Positions 52,962 to 62,496 of a stretch of DNA of 64,000 nucleotides are shown here, in pieces. The DNA lies in NCBI GenBank assembly GCA_903868125.1, contig CAIPUE010000023.1, forward strand, positions 105,877 through 169,876, read 5' to 3'. The translations under genes and the position numbers were made by a program. Below the pieces are notes generated by a model. The model searched no databases. It was not told the origin of the DNA and saw only the letters and a list, made by a program, of their open reading frames with translations. How positions within the stretch are numbered: the first letter of the stretch is position 1; each line of letters starts with the position of its first letter. Origin of the DNA: an uncultured bacterium. GTDB taxonomy: Bacteria; Cyanobacteriota; Vampirovibrionia; Gastranaerophilales; Gastranaerophilaceae.

Positions 52962-53615
52962 TTACTCTTGAACAATCACAACGCCCGAGCTCGTTCCTAA
53001 TCTTGACGCCCCCGCTTTTATCATTTCCAACGCTTTTTGCTTATCACGAATTCCGCCTGAAGCTTTTACCTGAAGCCCGTAGGGCGAAACAATTTTATAC
53101 ATAAGCTCAACGTCTTCGACTTTTGCACCAACTCCGTTTTTGACAAACCCTGTTGAGGTTTTGACAAAATCAGCTTTTGCATTTATGCACAATTCACAAG
53201 CTTTTTTAATTTCCTCTTTGGTCAACAAATCGGTTTCAAGGATTACTTTTAGTATTTTACCTCGACAAGCTTCTCTAACTGTTGCGATATCTTTTTGAAC
53301 CGCTTGATAATCCTTGTCTTTAAGCATTGAAACATTAATTACCATATCAATCTCATCTGCGCCGTCTTCGACTGCCGATTTTGTTTCGTAGGCTTTGACT
53401 TCCGATTTTGTTGCCCCAAGTGGAAAGCCAACCACAGTAACTATTTTTACATCAGATTTTTTTAAATATTCTTTTGCAAATTTAACATTTACCGGATTTA
53501 TGCAAACTCCTAAAAATTTGTATTCAATCGCTTCATCAAAAAGTTTTACAAATTCTTCTTGTGTTGCATCCTGCTTCAAAAGGGTATGTTCAATATATTT
53601 ATTCAAACTGTTCAT
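52962..53615 (-). CDS. deoC: Deoxyribose-phosphate aldolase
   Basis: Cleaves deoxyribose-5-phosphate to acetaldehyde and glyceraldehyde-3-phosphate. The protein has 217 aa, the short bacterial form. The Schiff-base lysine is K152 in FVKTSTGF, the proton-relay lysine K184 in VKASGGIR, and D90 lies in DEIDMVIN. It is monocistronic and flanked by repeat islands; the stop lies at the edge of the repeats. Confidence 0.96.
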   Translation of the reverse strand: MNSLNKYIEHTLLKQDATQEEFVKLFDEAIEYKFLGVCINPVNVKFAKEYLKKSDVKIVTVVGFPLGATKSEVKAYETKSAVEDGADEIDMVINVSMLKDKDYQAVQKDIATVREACRGKILKVILETDLLTKEEIKKACELCINAKADFVKTSTGFVKNGVGAKVEDVELMYKIVSPYGLQVKASGGIRDKQKALEMIKAGASRLGTSSGVVIVQE

Positions 53616-53748
53616 AAAGTTTATTGTATTACAAAAAAAGTCTGTTTTTACCGATTTGTTTAAAAAATATTAAGATAATTCAAAAAACTAACAAAAAAAG
53701 TTTCTCTTGTGTTTTAAATATTATATAGACAGTGTGTAAGGTTTTCAA

Positions 53749-56592
53749 GTGAAAATAAATTCAATACCAATTCCAATAAGTTTTAAGGCTAATTCGGAAG
53801 TGACAAAAGTACCTCAAAGCGGGTCTGTTACGACTAATCCGATGCAAAAATCATCACAAGATTTGCAAAACCCTACGCCTGATTATAATGTTAAAGTACC
53901 TCTCAAATATGTTTCATTAGGAAAACAGGAGCTTCCGGAGTCAACAACGGCTCATCTTTACAAGCTTGAAAACGGACAAAGGGTAGTCATTATACCTAAA
54001 AAAGGACCTACCATTGTTAAAACCTATGTCAATGTAGGCTCTATGAACGAACCTGACAGGGTTAGAGGAATTAGTCACTTTATTGAACACAATTTGTTTA
54101 ACGGTTCAGAGGGGCTTGAGGCGGGTGAATTTTTTGCAACTGTAAATAAGATGGGCGCAAATACTAACGCTTCAACGGGATTTGCGGCAACTGATTATTA
54201 TATAGCATCTAATTTATTAAAGAAAAATGACCTTGAAACAGAGATTAAAATCCATGCCAATATGATTGAAACGCCCAAATTCGCTGAAAATATGCTCGAA
54301 AAAGAAAAAGGGCCTGTTACATCAGAGATAAACATGATTTTGGATGACCCTGAAAATATCGCGATAAACAATACTCTGAAATTACTTTACAATATAGATT
54401 CCACTTCCAAAGATATAATCGGCGGAACAGTAGAGAATATTAATAATTTAACAAAAGAAGATGTCATAGATTATTACAAAAGAAATTACTATCCCGCAAA
54501 TATGGTTACCGTAATCACAGGCGAAGTTGAACCTGAAAAGACAATGCCCTTAATCTCAAAATATTTTCATTCAACCAATACAAACCCGAAACCGAGAAAC
54601 TTTGAAAAATTAGTGCCAATTCAAGAAACAACAAGAAATGATTTTATTTCTGATAAAACAACAGGAGCAATCGTAAGCATAGGTTTCAATGGGCCTCAAA
54701 ATAACAATACAAAAGACAAAATTCTTTTAGATGCGTTCCAGTTTTTCCTCGTAGGGTCAAGTGTTGCAAGGTTGAACAAGTCTTTGCAAGAAATTCAGAC
54801 CAACGCATTTATATCCTCTGACAGAATCAGTACAAGACCTCAAGACAATATGGTTGTTTTATTTTCGACCCAAACATCGGAGGGTAATGTAGAAAACGCA
54901 ATTAAAACAGTATTTAAAGAAATTGCCGACCTTGAAACAAATCCGCCTACAGATAAAGAGCTTAATATCGTTAAAAAGAAATTAAAACTCAATCTGGCTC
55001 AAGTTTTTGAAAGTTCAAACATTATTAATACGGTTGTCGGAACAAGCATGCTTGATAATGATTTAAAAAGTGTAAGCGAATTTGAGAACGTAATTGATAA
55101 TTTATCTGCACAGGATATTGTAAATTTTGCGAAAAAATATTTTGATTTAAATAAGGTCGCAATCACTGTTGTTCATCCTGATTCGGCTGATATGCAATCT
55201 ATTAATCAAAATTATCAGAGGGTTCATCATCTTTCTTTTACCGGAAATAGTGACCAAATAAATCATAAAGAGGCTATAAATGTCGATAAAATTGAAAAAT
55301 TTGTAACTACAAATAATTTTTCTGTTGTTACGAACGAAAGTGATAAAAATATCGCAACTTTTGATTTAAGCTTGTCCGCAGATGCGCCTGCCAACGTAAA
55401 ACCCGGCGTAGCTAATATTTTATCAATAATGCTTAATCGTGGTTCAAAATTTAAAGATGAAAAAAAATTCTTCACAAACCTTGAAGATCAAGGAATTCAA
55501 ACATCATTTGATGCAAATAGAAGAGCAATCATGGTAAATTCCATGTTTCTCCCATGTGATGGAGTTAATGCAATTCAAAGCACAAAAGAAGTATTGTTAA
55601 ATCCAAGATTAACGGAAGACGATTTGGATTTTGCTAAAACCTTTTTGAGAGAAAAACTTCAGAATATTCCTAAAAATTCACAAGACAAACTTTTAGCAGA
55701 AATGTTTAAAGGGCAATTCTATGGGTCAACTACCGATGATATTCTTAAAAATCTTGATGATATCCAATTAAGCGATATTCAAGGTCTTTATCAATACATT
55801 ATAAATAATGCACAAGGACAGATTGCAATTTCTGCGCCTTTTGAAAAAAATCCAAATTTAAAAAATGACTTATTCAAAGAATTATCCACAGATTTTCCGA
55901 GTCTAAAACCTTCAAAACCAAATTTGTTTAATGGCTACGTTTCGGTTAAAGACAAAAATATCGTGATACAGGAACATAATAAATCACAAGCTGAAATCCA
56001 GATGGGATATAAGTTTAAGACTAATGATAACTTAAAAGATTCCATAACATTTGACCTTTTAAATACCATATTGGGCGGAACTTTTTCTTCAAGATTGTTC
56101 TCTGATTTACGAGAACAACAAAAACTTGCCTATCAAGTAAATTCTAAAATAGGCTATTTTGATAATTCAGGGTTTATGTCTTTGTATATCAAAACAACAA
56201 CCGATGATCCTCAGACAAAAACGACAAGCTATGAAAATGTCCAAAAATCTTTAGACGGGTTCAATCACCATATTCAAAAGCTTATGAACGAAACGGTTTC
56301 AGAGGCAGAATTGGAAAGTGCAAAACTCACTTTAAAAAACAAAATTTTAAATTATTCTGAACTGACCGCAGATAAAAATGTTTCGCTTCTACTCGGTCTA
56401 AAGTCTCCTTATGGTGTTTCACAAGACAATCAAGCTTTGGACTTAATCGACAAAATAACGGTTGAGGATATTAAAGCGGCGGCAAATTATATCTTCAAAA
56501 CAACTCCGACAGTTTCGATTGTTGCGACCAAAAACACAACCGATAATAATATGGATTATTTGAAATCTTTGGGGAACGTGGTTTTAGGGTGA
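53749..56592 (+). CDS. M16 family zinc metallopeptidase, two-module
   Basis: The protein has 947 aa with two M16 halves in one chain. The first half has the inverted zinc motif HFIEH (110-114) in RVRGISHFIEHNLFNGSEG. The second half (from about 520) has FKTNDNLKDSITFDLLNTIL GGTFSSRLFSDLREQQKLAYQV, the arginine/tyrosine substrate-binding block. The N-terminus has no signal peptide but the tag MKINSIPIPISFKAN. Start is GTG with TAAGG upstream. Likely a cytoplasmic or specially exported protease; substrate unknown. Confidence 0.9.
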   Translation: MKINSIPIPISFKANSEVTKVPQSGSVTTNPMQKSSQDLQNPTPDYNVKVPLKYVSLGKQELPESTTAHLYKLENGQRVVIIPKKGPTIVKTYVNVGSMNEPDRVRGISHFIEHNLFNGSEGLEAGEFFATVNKMGANTNASTGFAATDYYIASNLLKKNDLETEIKIHANMIETPKFAENMLEKEKGPVTSEINMILDDPENIAINNTLKLLYNIDSTSKDIIGGTVENINNLTKEDVIDYYKRNYYPANMVTVITGEVEPEKTMPLISKYFHSTNTNPKPRNFEKLVPIQETTRNDFISDKTTGAIVSIGFNGPQNNNTKDKILLDAFQFFLVGSSVARLNKSLQEIQTNAFISSDRISTRPQDNMVVLFSTQTSEGNVENAIKTVFKEIADLETNPPTDKELNIVKKKLKLNLAQVFESSNIINTVVGTSMLDNDLKSVSEFENVIDNLSAQDIVNFAKKYFDLNKVAITVVHPDSADMQSINQNYQRVHHLSFTGNSDQINHKEAINVDKIEKFVTTNNFSVVTNESDKNIATFDLSLSADAPANVKPGVANILSIMLNRGSKFKDEKKFFTNLEDQGIQTSFDANRRAIMVNSMFLPCDGVNAIQSTKEVLLNPRLTEDDLDFAKTFLREKLQNIPKNSQDKLLAEMFKGQFYGSTTDDILKNLDDIQLSDIQGLYQYIINNAQGQIAISAPFEKNPNLKNDLFKELSTDFPSLKPSKPNLFNGYVSVKDKNIVIQEHNKSQAEIQMGYKFKTNDNLKDSITFDLLNTILGGTFSSRLFSDLREQQKLAYQVNSKIGYFDNSGFMSLYIKTTTDDPQTKTTSYENVQKSLDGFNHHIQKLMNETVSEAELESAKLTLKNKILNYSELTADKNVSLLLGLKSPYGVSQDNQALDLIDKITVEDIKAAANYIFKTTPTVSIVATKNTTDNNMDYLKSLGNVVLG

Positions 56593-56740
56593 GTGGCGGA
56601 TTACGGGTGAACGGTAAACGGTGGCAACAAGTAGGTCGGGCTTTCCAGCCCGACAACAAAAAGTAATAAAGTAGGGTGGGTTCCCTAACCCACCGACCTA
56701 CTTTAAATTCTCTCGTAGGGCGGGATTGCTATCCCGCAGT
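56593..56740 (+). repeat. Repeat island after the M16 peptidase
   Basis: It contains GTGAACG/GTAAACG heptads (about 56606-56622) and three GTAG-headed palindromes: 56631-56657 (TCGGGCTTTCCAGCCCGA), 56671-56694 (GTGGGTTCCCTAACCCAC) and 56715-56737 (GCGGGATTGCTATCCCGC). 56617-56669 is identical, inverted, to 52812-52864. Confidence 0.85.
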
Positions 56741-56863
56741 CTTGGATTTAAAATCTGCTTTTTATTTCAGGAGGAGTATATCTTATGCCCCTAAACTTCC
56801 CTTTCCCTTTTTCAAAAACCTATGCTATAATAAATATAATTAGAAGATGTATTGGAGAGAAGA

Positions 56864-57649
56864 TTGCTTAATCAAGATGAAAATTTTGCCCAAATTCATG
56901 ATTGGCTAATAACTTATAAAAATTCCGGTGATACTAAACTAAAAAAACAACTGCAAAACTTGATTGTAGTTGCAGCTATGCCTTTTGTCAAAAGAATTGC
57001 CTGTGGATTGGCAAGGCGTTCGACTGACCCTGTCGATGACTTAATCCAAGTCGGCTCTGTAGGGTTAATTAAATCAATAGACCTCTACAATCCTGAAATA
57101 GGTACCAAATTTAAAACTTATGCAACGTACTTAATCACCGGCGAAATAAGACATTACTTGAGGGACAAAGCCTCGATGATTAAAGCGCCGAGAGAAATTC
57201 AGGAATTGGCGTATAGAATTAATTGCGTAATAAGACAATTAACGGAAGAAGGTCGTGAACCCACTTCTGAGCAAGTCGCTGAATTTATGTCACTTCCGGT
57301 TAATAAAGTAAATGATATTATTGAAGTCGATAGACGTAAAAGTACTATTTCACTTGATCAGACATTTACATTTGATGACGACGATACAATGTCCTTGGCG
57401 GACAAAATCCCTTCAGGTGACTATCAAGAATTTTTGGATGCTTATGAAGAAAAAATTATGCTGTCTAAGGCTATTTCTCAGCTTAAACCCAAAATGAAAG
57501 AAGTGATAGAACTAAGTTATTACCAAGATTTAAACCAAAGAGAAATCTCAGAACAGCTTAATATTTCGCAAATGCAAGTGTCAAGAAGATTAAAGCAGGC
57601 ATTAAATGATATGTACAAAATAATTACCAGAGAAAGTAGGGTAAAATGA
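56864..57649 (+). CDS. sigF: Group 3 sigma factor, SigF/SigB-like
   Basis: The protein has 261 aa with regions 2, 3 and 4. Region 2 reads LIQVGSVGLIKSIDLYNPEI GTKFKTYATYLITGEIRHYL, region 3 APREIQELAYRINCVIRQLT, and region 4 LKPKMKEVIELSYYQDLNQR EISEQLNISQMQVSRRL. This is the SigF/SigB pattern. In cyanobacteria SigF drives pilus and surface-structure genes; its stop overlaps the next gene, a prepilin peptidase, by 4 bp, in line with that role. Start TTG 56864 has GGAGAG 4 bp upstream; TTG 56852 is the alternative. Extended -10 TGCTATAAT lies at 56823-56831. Confidence 0.85.
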   Translation: MLNQDENFAQIHDWLITYKNSGDTKLKKQLQNLIVVAAMPFVKRIACGLARRSTDPVDDLIQVGSVGLIKSIDLYNPEIGTKFKTYATYLITGEIRHYLRDKASMIKAPREIQELAYRINCVIRQLTEEGREPTSEQVAEFMSLPVNKVNDIIEVDRRKSTISLDQTFTFDDDDTMSLADKIPSGDYQEFLDAYEEKIMLSKAISQLKPKMKEVIELSYYQDLNQREISEQLNISQMQVSRRLKQALNDMYKIITRESRVK

Positions 57650-58639
57650 CTTTGATTACATTATTAATAATGATTGTACTGTTCGTGTTCTTAATCGGCA
57701 TTTGCATAGGAAGCTTTTTAAATGTAGTAGTATTAAGAGCATTTAGCAACGAATCAATAGTCTTTCCAAGTTCAAAATGTCCCTCGTGCGAAACCCCTTT
57801 GAAGTGGTATCATAATATTCCGATTTTATCTTATTTGATTTTGAAAGGGGAATGCGCATTTTGCAAAGAAACAATAAGTCTTCAATACCCGATAATAGAG
57901 TTGATTACAGGACTTTTATTTGTTGCTGTTTTTTTTAAGTTTGGACTTGGATTTAACGCTCTTTTTATGTTGATTTTTGTTTCACTTTTTGTCGTCATTG
58001 CTGCAACCGATATTAAGGAAAAAGTTGTTTTTGATTTTCATACCTACATTCTTATTGGTGCGGGCTTAATTTATAATTTGTTCAACTTTGGACATTTATA
58101 TATTGGTGATAAAGTTATACACCTCGGGCAGTTTTCATTGGGGATTAATAATTCCTTTATTGCGTCGATTTTTGGGGTTTTACTCGGAATTGTCATAATG
58201 GAAATATTTGCAAGATTTGGCTATCTTGTGGCAGGAACAAGGGCTTTTGGAGAAGGCGACACTTATATAGCGGCAGGTTTGGGAGCAGTTTTGGGTTGGA
58301 AGTATTTAATAACGGTTTTATTGTATGCTTTTATCATCCAAATTGTTGTGACAATACCGGTTTTTATAAAAAAAACTTGTCACAAATCAAGACTACAAAA
58401 CACTTGGTTCATTTTTAGCATTTTCATTAATTGTTATTGTATTAAAATGGCTTGATTATTCAAACTTTTCAACTAATTTTGTTGTTTTTGGCATACTTAC
58501 AATATTTTTATGCGTAACCGGACTTTATGCCTGTAAAAGAATTTTGGGCGGATTAAAAGACAAATCAGGCATGACTTATTTACCTTTCGGTCCTGCAATG
58601 GTTTTGGGTGCCCTGATTTGGATGTTTTTGTCAATTTAA
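57646..58639 (+). CDS. pilD: Prepilin peptidase, frame broken at an A8 run
   Basis: Cleaves and N-methylates type IV prepilins. CPSCETPLKWYHNIPILSY with a second CAFC forms the zinc/methylation domain, and the catalytic aspartates lie in AATDIKEKVV and FGEGDTY (GxGD). The annotated frame ends early at 58455 after an unconserved tail (from TCHKSRLQN). Removing one A from the A8 run at 58368-58375 joins it to a second frame (58376-58639), adding 87 residues with membrane segments and the expected end YLPFGPAMVLGALIWMF. The repaired protein has 330 aa. This could be a sequencing error, phase variation or transcriptional slippage. Coupled to sigF by a 4-bp overlap. Confidence 0.85.
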
Positions 58640-58755
58640 AAATTAAAATATTGCAAAGTATAACAATATATGATTTTTCGTAGCAAATTTTTTATTGAGG
58701 GGGTTTAAAATACTCATAGATGTTATATATTATAAATAAAAAGGGAGAATAAAAA

Positions 58756-59118
58756 ATGAATATTATGCCTATTAATAAAATGAATACAAGTTTCAAAGGA
58801 CTATTAACAATATCAGGTCCAAATAAAGACATTGTACATAATAACAATGATGTTGTTATCAATACCGACAATATTTCAACTATTGTTACTAGAGGTTATC
58901 TTGATAAAAGCGAAAAGTCCATATTAGGTGTCGAGCTTAACAATGGTGCGTTTATAGCTATGAATAATGGCGAATATATCAAAACGTTTTTACCGCTTGA
59001 AACGGTTATTGATGCTTATAAAAAAGCAGAAACAACGGGGGACTATAAATTAGAAACGAAATTTACACCTATTGTTACGCGACTGAAAGGAATCTTGCAA
59101 ATAAATGACACACCATAA
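58756..59118 (+). CDS. Hypothetical protein with N-terminal SFKG tag
   Basis: The protein has 120 aa and begins MNIMPINKMNTSFKGLLTIS, sharing the SFK block with the M16 peptidase and SFQ with the gene at 33280. The rest is beta-rich (DVVINTDNISTIVTRGYLDK, NNGAFIAMNNGEYIKTFLPL) and ends with KLKGI-like RLKGILQINDTP. AAAGGGAG precedes the ATG. No known family; cytoplasmic by composition. Confidence 0.65.
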   Translation: MNIMPINKMNTSFKGLLTISGPNKDIVHNNNDVVINTDNISTIVTRGYLDKSEKSILGVELNNGAFIAMNNGEYIKTFLPLETVIDAYKKAETTGDYKLETKFTPIVTRLKGILQINDTP

Positions 59119-59131
59119 ACAACCGTCATAT

Positions 59132-60457
59132 TTATTTGTTTGCTTCTTTTAAAAACGTTTTTACCCATCGCAAAAGGGTCAAAAGTTCGTAAGGTTTCGG
59201 TAAGTACAAATCCGCCCTTGAATTTAGCACCAATTCTTTATCATGCAAAACGGATGTAACTATTATTTTTGAATTTATAAATTTTTTATCCTCTTTTAAG
59301 GCTTTACAAATATCAAGTCCGAGCATTGTTTCGGCGTTACCAGCATCAATTATTATCACCGCAGGTGCAATCGAAAATGAAATGTCAGAAGATGCTAAAG
59401 TCCCTATGGTTTGAGTATTACCGAGGGTTTCTACATCATAGCCTTGTAGCTCAATGGTCGTTGTAAGCAACAGTGAAAGTGCCTCATCTTCTTCCAATAC
59501 CCAGATTTTGTTATTGAAATCTTTTTTAAAAACCGAATCTTTCGCGCTTATTTTAGGTAATTCAATAGCGTAACTTGAACCTGACGGCTTTTTAGCAAGA
59601 TTATGGGTCTGAATTAGTGCATTTAATACATCTTGAGATTTTGTATATTTTTTAAACTCATTTGTTACAACTCCAATCGTTGTAAACACAAATTCGGAAC
59701 GCCTTCCCGCCATTTCATCCCCTTGCGAAATCGTGTATCCACGTTTTGCGTCTTCCGAAGAATAAAATTTTGAAGAAATAGCATCAAAAGCAAATGTTAA
59801 AAATGAAGCAATCTTCTCAGAACGCAAAGGATTCGTAATGATTAAAAATTTATTGTTTTCAAGATGTCCGAAATAATCGTCATCATCCAACGCGGAATTT
59901 ATAATCGCGCAATAAGTTTGAACAAGCTTGTCCGATGCCAGTTCTGTGTAAATTTCTTTATAATTCTCAAAATTCTGTATACTTATATATAAACATGCCC
60001 AACTATTTTGCTTGGCAACAGTTCTTTTAAGAGTTTTTAGCGAATAATTTTTATTTGGGAGCATTGTTTTTATGTTTATATTAGCTTCGTGTTCTCTGCG
60101 TAAATGCGCCATAATCCGCATTTTAAATTCGGAAGCATTTATCGGTTCGCTCAAAAAATCATCTGCCCCGTTTTCTAGTGCTTGAATTTTATCATCAATT
60201 TCTGCCGATTTTGAAACGGCAATAATAACAGGTCGTGTATTGAATGTTAATATCCGCAATTTTTTGCAAAAATCCGACAATTTTTCGTCAATACTGTCAG
60301 AAACTATTATTAAATCGGGTTCATTTTCTTGAATAATTTTTATTGCGGAGTTCAAGCTGTGAGAAATTAGGACAAAATTGTCGCTGCTCTCGATAAGTTT
60401 CTTGTATTTTGTCGAAAGTTCCTTGCGTTTATCAATGATTAGAGTGTGCTTTCTCAT
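59132..60457 (-). CDS. Response regulator: REC, degenerate GGDEF, REC
   Basis: The protein has 441 aa. The first receiver domain (1-120) has LIIVSDSID with the phospho-acceptor and ENGADDFLSEPI. The middle (about 130-295) has the fold pattern of a GGDEF domain, but GHLENNKFLI replaces GGDEF, so no cyclase activity is expected. The second receiver (about 315-441) has IWVLEEDEAL, AVIIIDAGN and LYLPKPYE with intact acidic, Asp and Lys residues. It lies 7 bp behind the kinase gene and is its likely partner. Output is probably by protein interaction. Confidence 0.82.
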   Translation of the reverse strand: MRKHTLIIDKRKELSTKYKKLIESSDNFVLISHSLNSAIKIIQENEPDLIIVSDSIDEKLSDFCKKLRILTFNTRPVIIAVSKSAEIDDKIQALENGADDFLSEPINASEFKMRIMAHLRREHEANINIKTMLPNKNYSLKTLKRTVAKQNSWACLYISIQNFENYKEIYTELASDKLVQTYCAIINSALDDDDYFGHLENNKFLIITNPLRSEKIASFLTFAFDAISSKFYSSEDAKRGYTISQGDEMAGRRSEFVFTTIGVVTNEFKKYTKSQDVLNALIQTHNLAKKPSGSSYAIELPKISAKDSVFKKDFNNKIWVLEEDEALSLLLTTTIELQGYDVETLGNTQTIGTLASSDISFSIAPAVIIIDAGNAETMLGLDICKALKEDKKFINSKIIVTSVLHDKELVLNSRADLYLPKPYELLTLLRWVKTFLKEANK

Positions 60458-60464
60458 TTTACTC

Positions 60465-61202
60465 CTATTTTGTGCTTTTGAAAGGTTTTATTGCCTGATT
60501 TTCAACGTTTTCAACAGGAAGAAAAACCTCAAAAATAGTTCCGTTTTCGTTACTTTTGACGGAGATTTCACCGTTCATTTTTTCAATCAGAATTCTACTG
60601 ATATAAAGCCCAAGCCCACTTCCTTGAACTTTTCTTGTCAGGGGATTGTCCAGCCGTGAAAATTTGGTAAAAATTTTGTCAAAATCTTCTTCTTTGATTC
60701 CGATACCCTCATCAATAATCTTTATAGAAATGTAATCGGGACTGGTAGAAAAATCAGTCTTTACAATAATTTTTGTCCCATCATTTGAATATTTTGCCGC
60801 ATTCTCAATTAGATTTGTCATAATTTGTTGAAATTTATCCACATCTACAAGTATTTGAGGAATTTTTTCATTAAAAGTCTCTTCAATCAGATGATTCGGA
60901 TATTGATGTTTAATTATTTGTACAATCGGGTCTATCAGTGCATTTGCATTTGCCGTTTTGTAGACAAGTTTATCTTTGAATGATTGGAGTTTGTTCACTG
61001 ATAGCATATTTTCGACAAGATTAATCAATCGGTTTGACTGCTGTTCGATAATCCGGATGAATTTCTTTTTATTTTCATCATCAAGCACATCCCAAGAACT
61101 GAGCATCGTCTGCGCAAACCCACGAATACTGGTCAAAGGCGTTCTTAATTCATGCGAAACCGTCGAAATAAAATCTTCTTGTTGTTTGTCTTCGTTACTC
61201 AT
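60465..61202 (-). CDS. Soluble histidine kinase
   Basis: The protein has 245 aa, only HisKA plus HATPase_c. ISTVSHELRTPLTSIRGF holds the phospho-histidine, MTNLIENAAKYSNDGT the N box, IIDEGIGIKEED and GSGLGLYISRILIEKM the G boxes. There is no sensor or membrane domain. On the minus strand TGTTATAAT ends 6 bp before the ATG at 61202, so the message is probably leaderless; upstream in-frame codons belong to the palindromic element. Forms an operon with the response regulator. Confidence 0.9.
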   Translation of the reverse strand: MSNEDKQQEDFISTVSHELRTPLTSIRGFAQTMLSSWDVLDDENKKKFIRIIEQQSNRLINLVENMLSVNKLQSFKDKLVYKTANANALIDPIVQIIKHQYPNHLIEETFNEKIPQILVDVDKFQQIMTNLIENAAKYSNDGTKIIVKTDFSTSPDYISIKIIDEGIGIKEEDFDKIFTKFSRLDNPLTRKVQGSGLGLYISRILIEKMNGEISVKSNENGTIFEVFLPVENVENQAIKPFKSTK

Positions 61203-61222
61203 ATTTTTATTATAACAGACAG

Positions 61223-61327
61223 GAGACCACTGCACAAGTATAGAACATTTGTTTTGACTGCTTTCTCCGAAATCTTTGATTTCGAGAGAAATGTCCCTAT
61301 GCGGGTTCTTGCTTGTGCATTAGTCTC
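61223..61327 (+). repeat. Palindromic element, copy 2 (about 105 bp)
   Basis: Terminal inverted repeats are GAGACCACTGCACAAG and CTTGTGCATTAGTCTC, 14 of 16 complementary. The central hairpin is the same as at 3048-3151. Overall about nine in ten bases match copy 1. On the minus strand the element lies directly upstream of the histidine kinase promoter, as copy 1 lies upstream of the 3206 promoter on the plus strand. Confidence 0.85.
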
Positions 61328-61363
61328 GACAGGCGCGTAAATATATATTTTTTAACGTTTTCT

Positions 61364-62011
61364 TTACTTTTTTAAATTCAAAGCCGGTGGTTGTATATAC
61401 AAAGGAATCAATTGACGCCAGTCAATTTCGAGGTTAGCATTAATTTTTTTGGTGGCAATTTGAATTAAATATTTGCCTAAATCATCGCTCTGCTGTTGGT
61501 AAGAAATCCCACCCAAAATAGGTTCCAACCTGTCATCGGTAATAATAAAATAATCCCCTTTTACGATTATTTCTTTTAATTCCTCGACCAAAATTGTCCT
61601 AGGTGCAAGAATTTCTTCCCCATCTTCAAATATTGCAACATAAGCCATTTCCTTGCGGGCATCAAGTGCGACAAGCGAAGGTTTTTTCAGTTTATTTATT
61701 CTCGATAAAATTTCAAGTGAAGAAATCCCAACAGTTTTAATGTTTTCTCCGCCTTGCGCAAAAACTCTTGCAACAGTCGTGCAAGCCCTAATCCCCGTAA
61801 AACTTCCGGGTCCGATATTCGTTGCAATAATATCAATATCCTGTGGAGTTAAGTCATTTTCTTTCAAAATATCTTTTATAGTCGAAATTAAAAATGCCGA
61901 ATGGTAGTGGCTTTGAGTTGTTTCAACAATTTTTGACGCCAAAAGCTTATTATCTTCGCCAATCGCTACATACATTTTATCAAGACAGGTGTCAAATGCA
62001 AGTATTTTCAT
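61364..62011 (-). CDS. tsaB: tRNA threonylcarbamoyladenosine synthesis protein TsaB
   Basis: Partner of TsaD in t6A tRNA modification. The protein has 215 aa: AFDTCLDKMYVAIGEDNKLL start, TTQSHYHSAFLISTIKDIL, ATNIGPGSFTGIRACTTVA RVFAQGG (the family hallmark) and ALDARKEMAYVAIFE. It starts at the base where tsaE ends; tsaE and a coiled-coil gene lie upstream in the same operon. Confidence 0.95.
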   Translation of the reverse strand: MKILAFDTCLDKMYVAIGEDNKLLASKIVETTQSHYHSAFLISTIKDILKENDLTPQDIDIIATNIGPGSFTGIRACTTVARVFAQGGENIKTVGISSLEILSRINKLKKPSLVALDARKEMAYVAIFEDGEEILAPRTILVEELKEIIVKGDYFIITDDRLEPILGGISYQQQSDDLGKYLIQIATKKINANLEIDWRQLIPLYIQPPALNLKK

Positions 62012-62496
62012 TATTTTAAGCCCTCTACCAACGAAATATTTTCCTCACCAAAAGCTTTAAACGAATATTTTCTAGCATCTTCATCTTCATAAGTTACGTT
62101 TATTTGAATATGATTAAACGGGATTTCATCTTGCGAAAACTCCGCCCACTCAACAAAAGTAAGTATTTTCCCTTGGGAATATTCTCTTAACTCATCTAAA
62201 ATTGTTTTTATTCCTTCATTTTCCAGTCTGTATAAATCAAAATGATAAATCGGAATTTTGGCACTATGATATTCGTTGAGAATTACAAAACTAGGGCTCG
62301 TAACTCTTTCCTGAACCCCAAGCGCGTCAGCCACGAGTCTTACAAACGCAGTTTTTCCCGCACCTATTTCACCATAAAGGCTCACAAAAGAACCATTTAC
62401 GGCAACCAATCGTGCAAATTTTTCAGCTAATTCTTTGGTTTCTTCAAGCGTTTTACAAATTTTCTCAAACTCTTTCAACGGCTCAACCAAAATCAA
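62011..62496 (-). CDS. tsaE: tRNA threonylcarbamoyladenosine synthesis ATPase TsaE
   Basis: P-loop ATPase of the t6A complex. The protein has 161 aa with LYGEIGAGKTAFVRLVADAL (Walker A), TSPSFVILNEY and IYHFDLYRLE (Walker B region), and the terminal TFVEWAE. It overlaps the coiled-coil gene by 4 bp and touches tsaB; the order tsaE-tsaB is common. Confidence 0.95.
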   Translation of the reverse strand: MILVEPLKEFEKICKTLEETKELAEKFARLVAVNGSFVSLYGEIGAGKTAFVRLVADALGVQERVTSPSFVILNEYHSAKIPIYHFDLYRLENEGIKTILDELREYSQGKILTFVEWAEFSQDEIPFNHIQINVTYEDEDARKYSFKAFGEENISLVEGLK

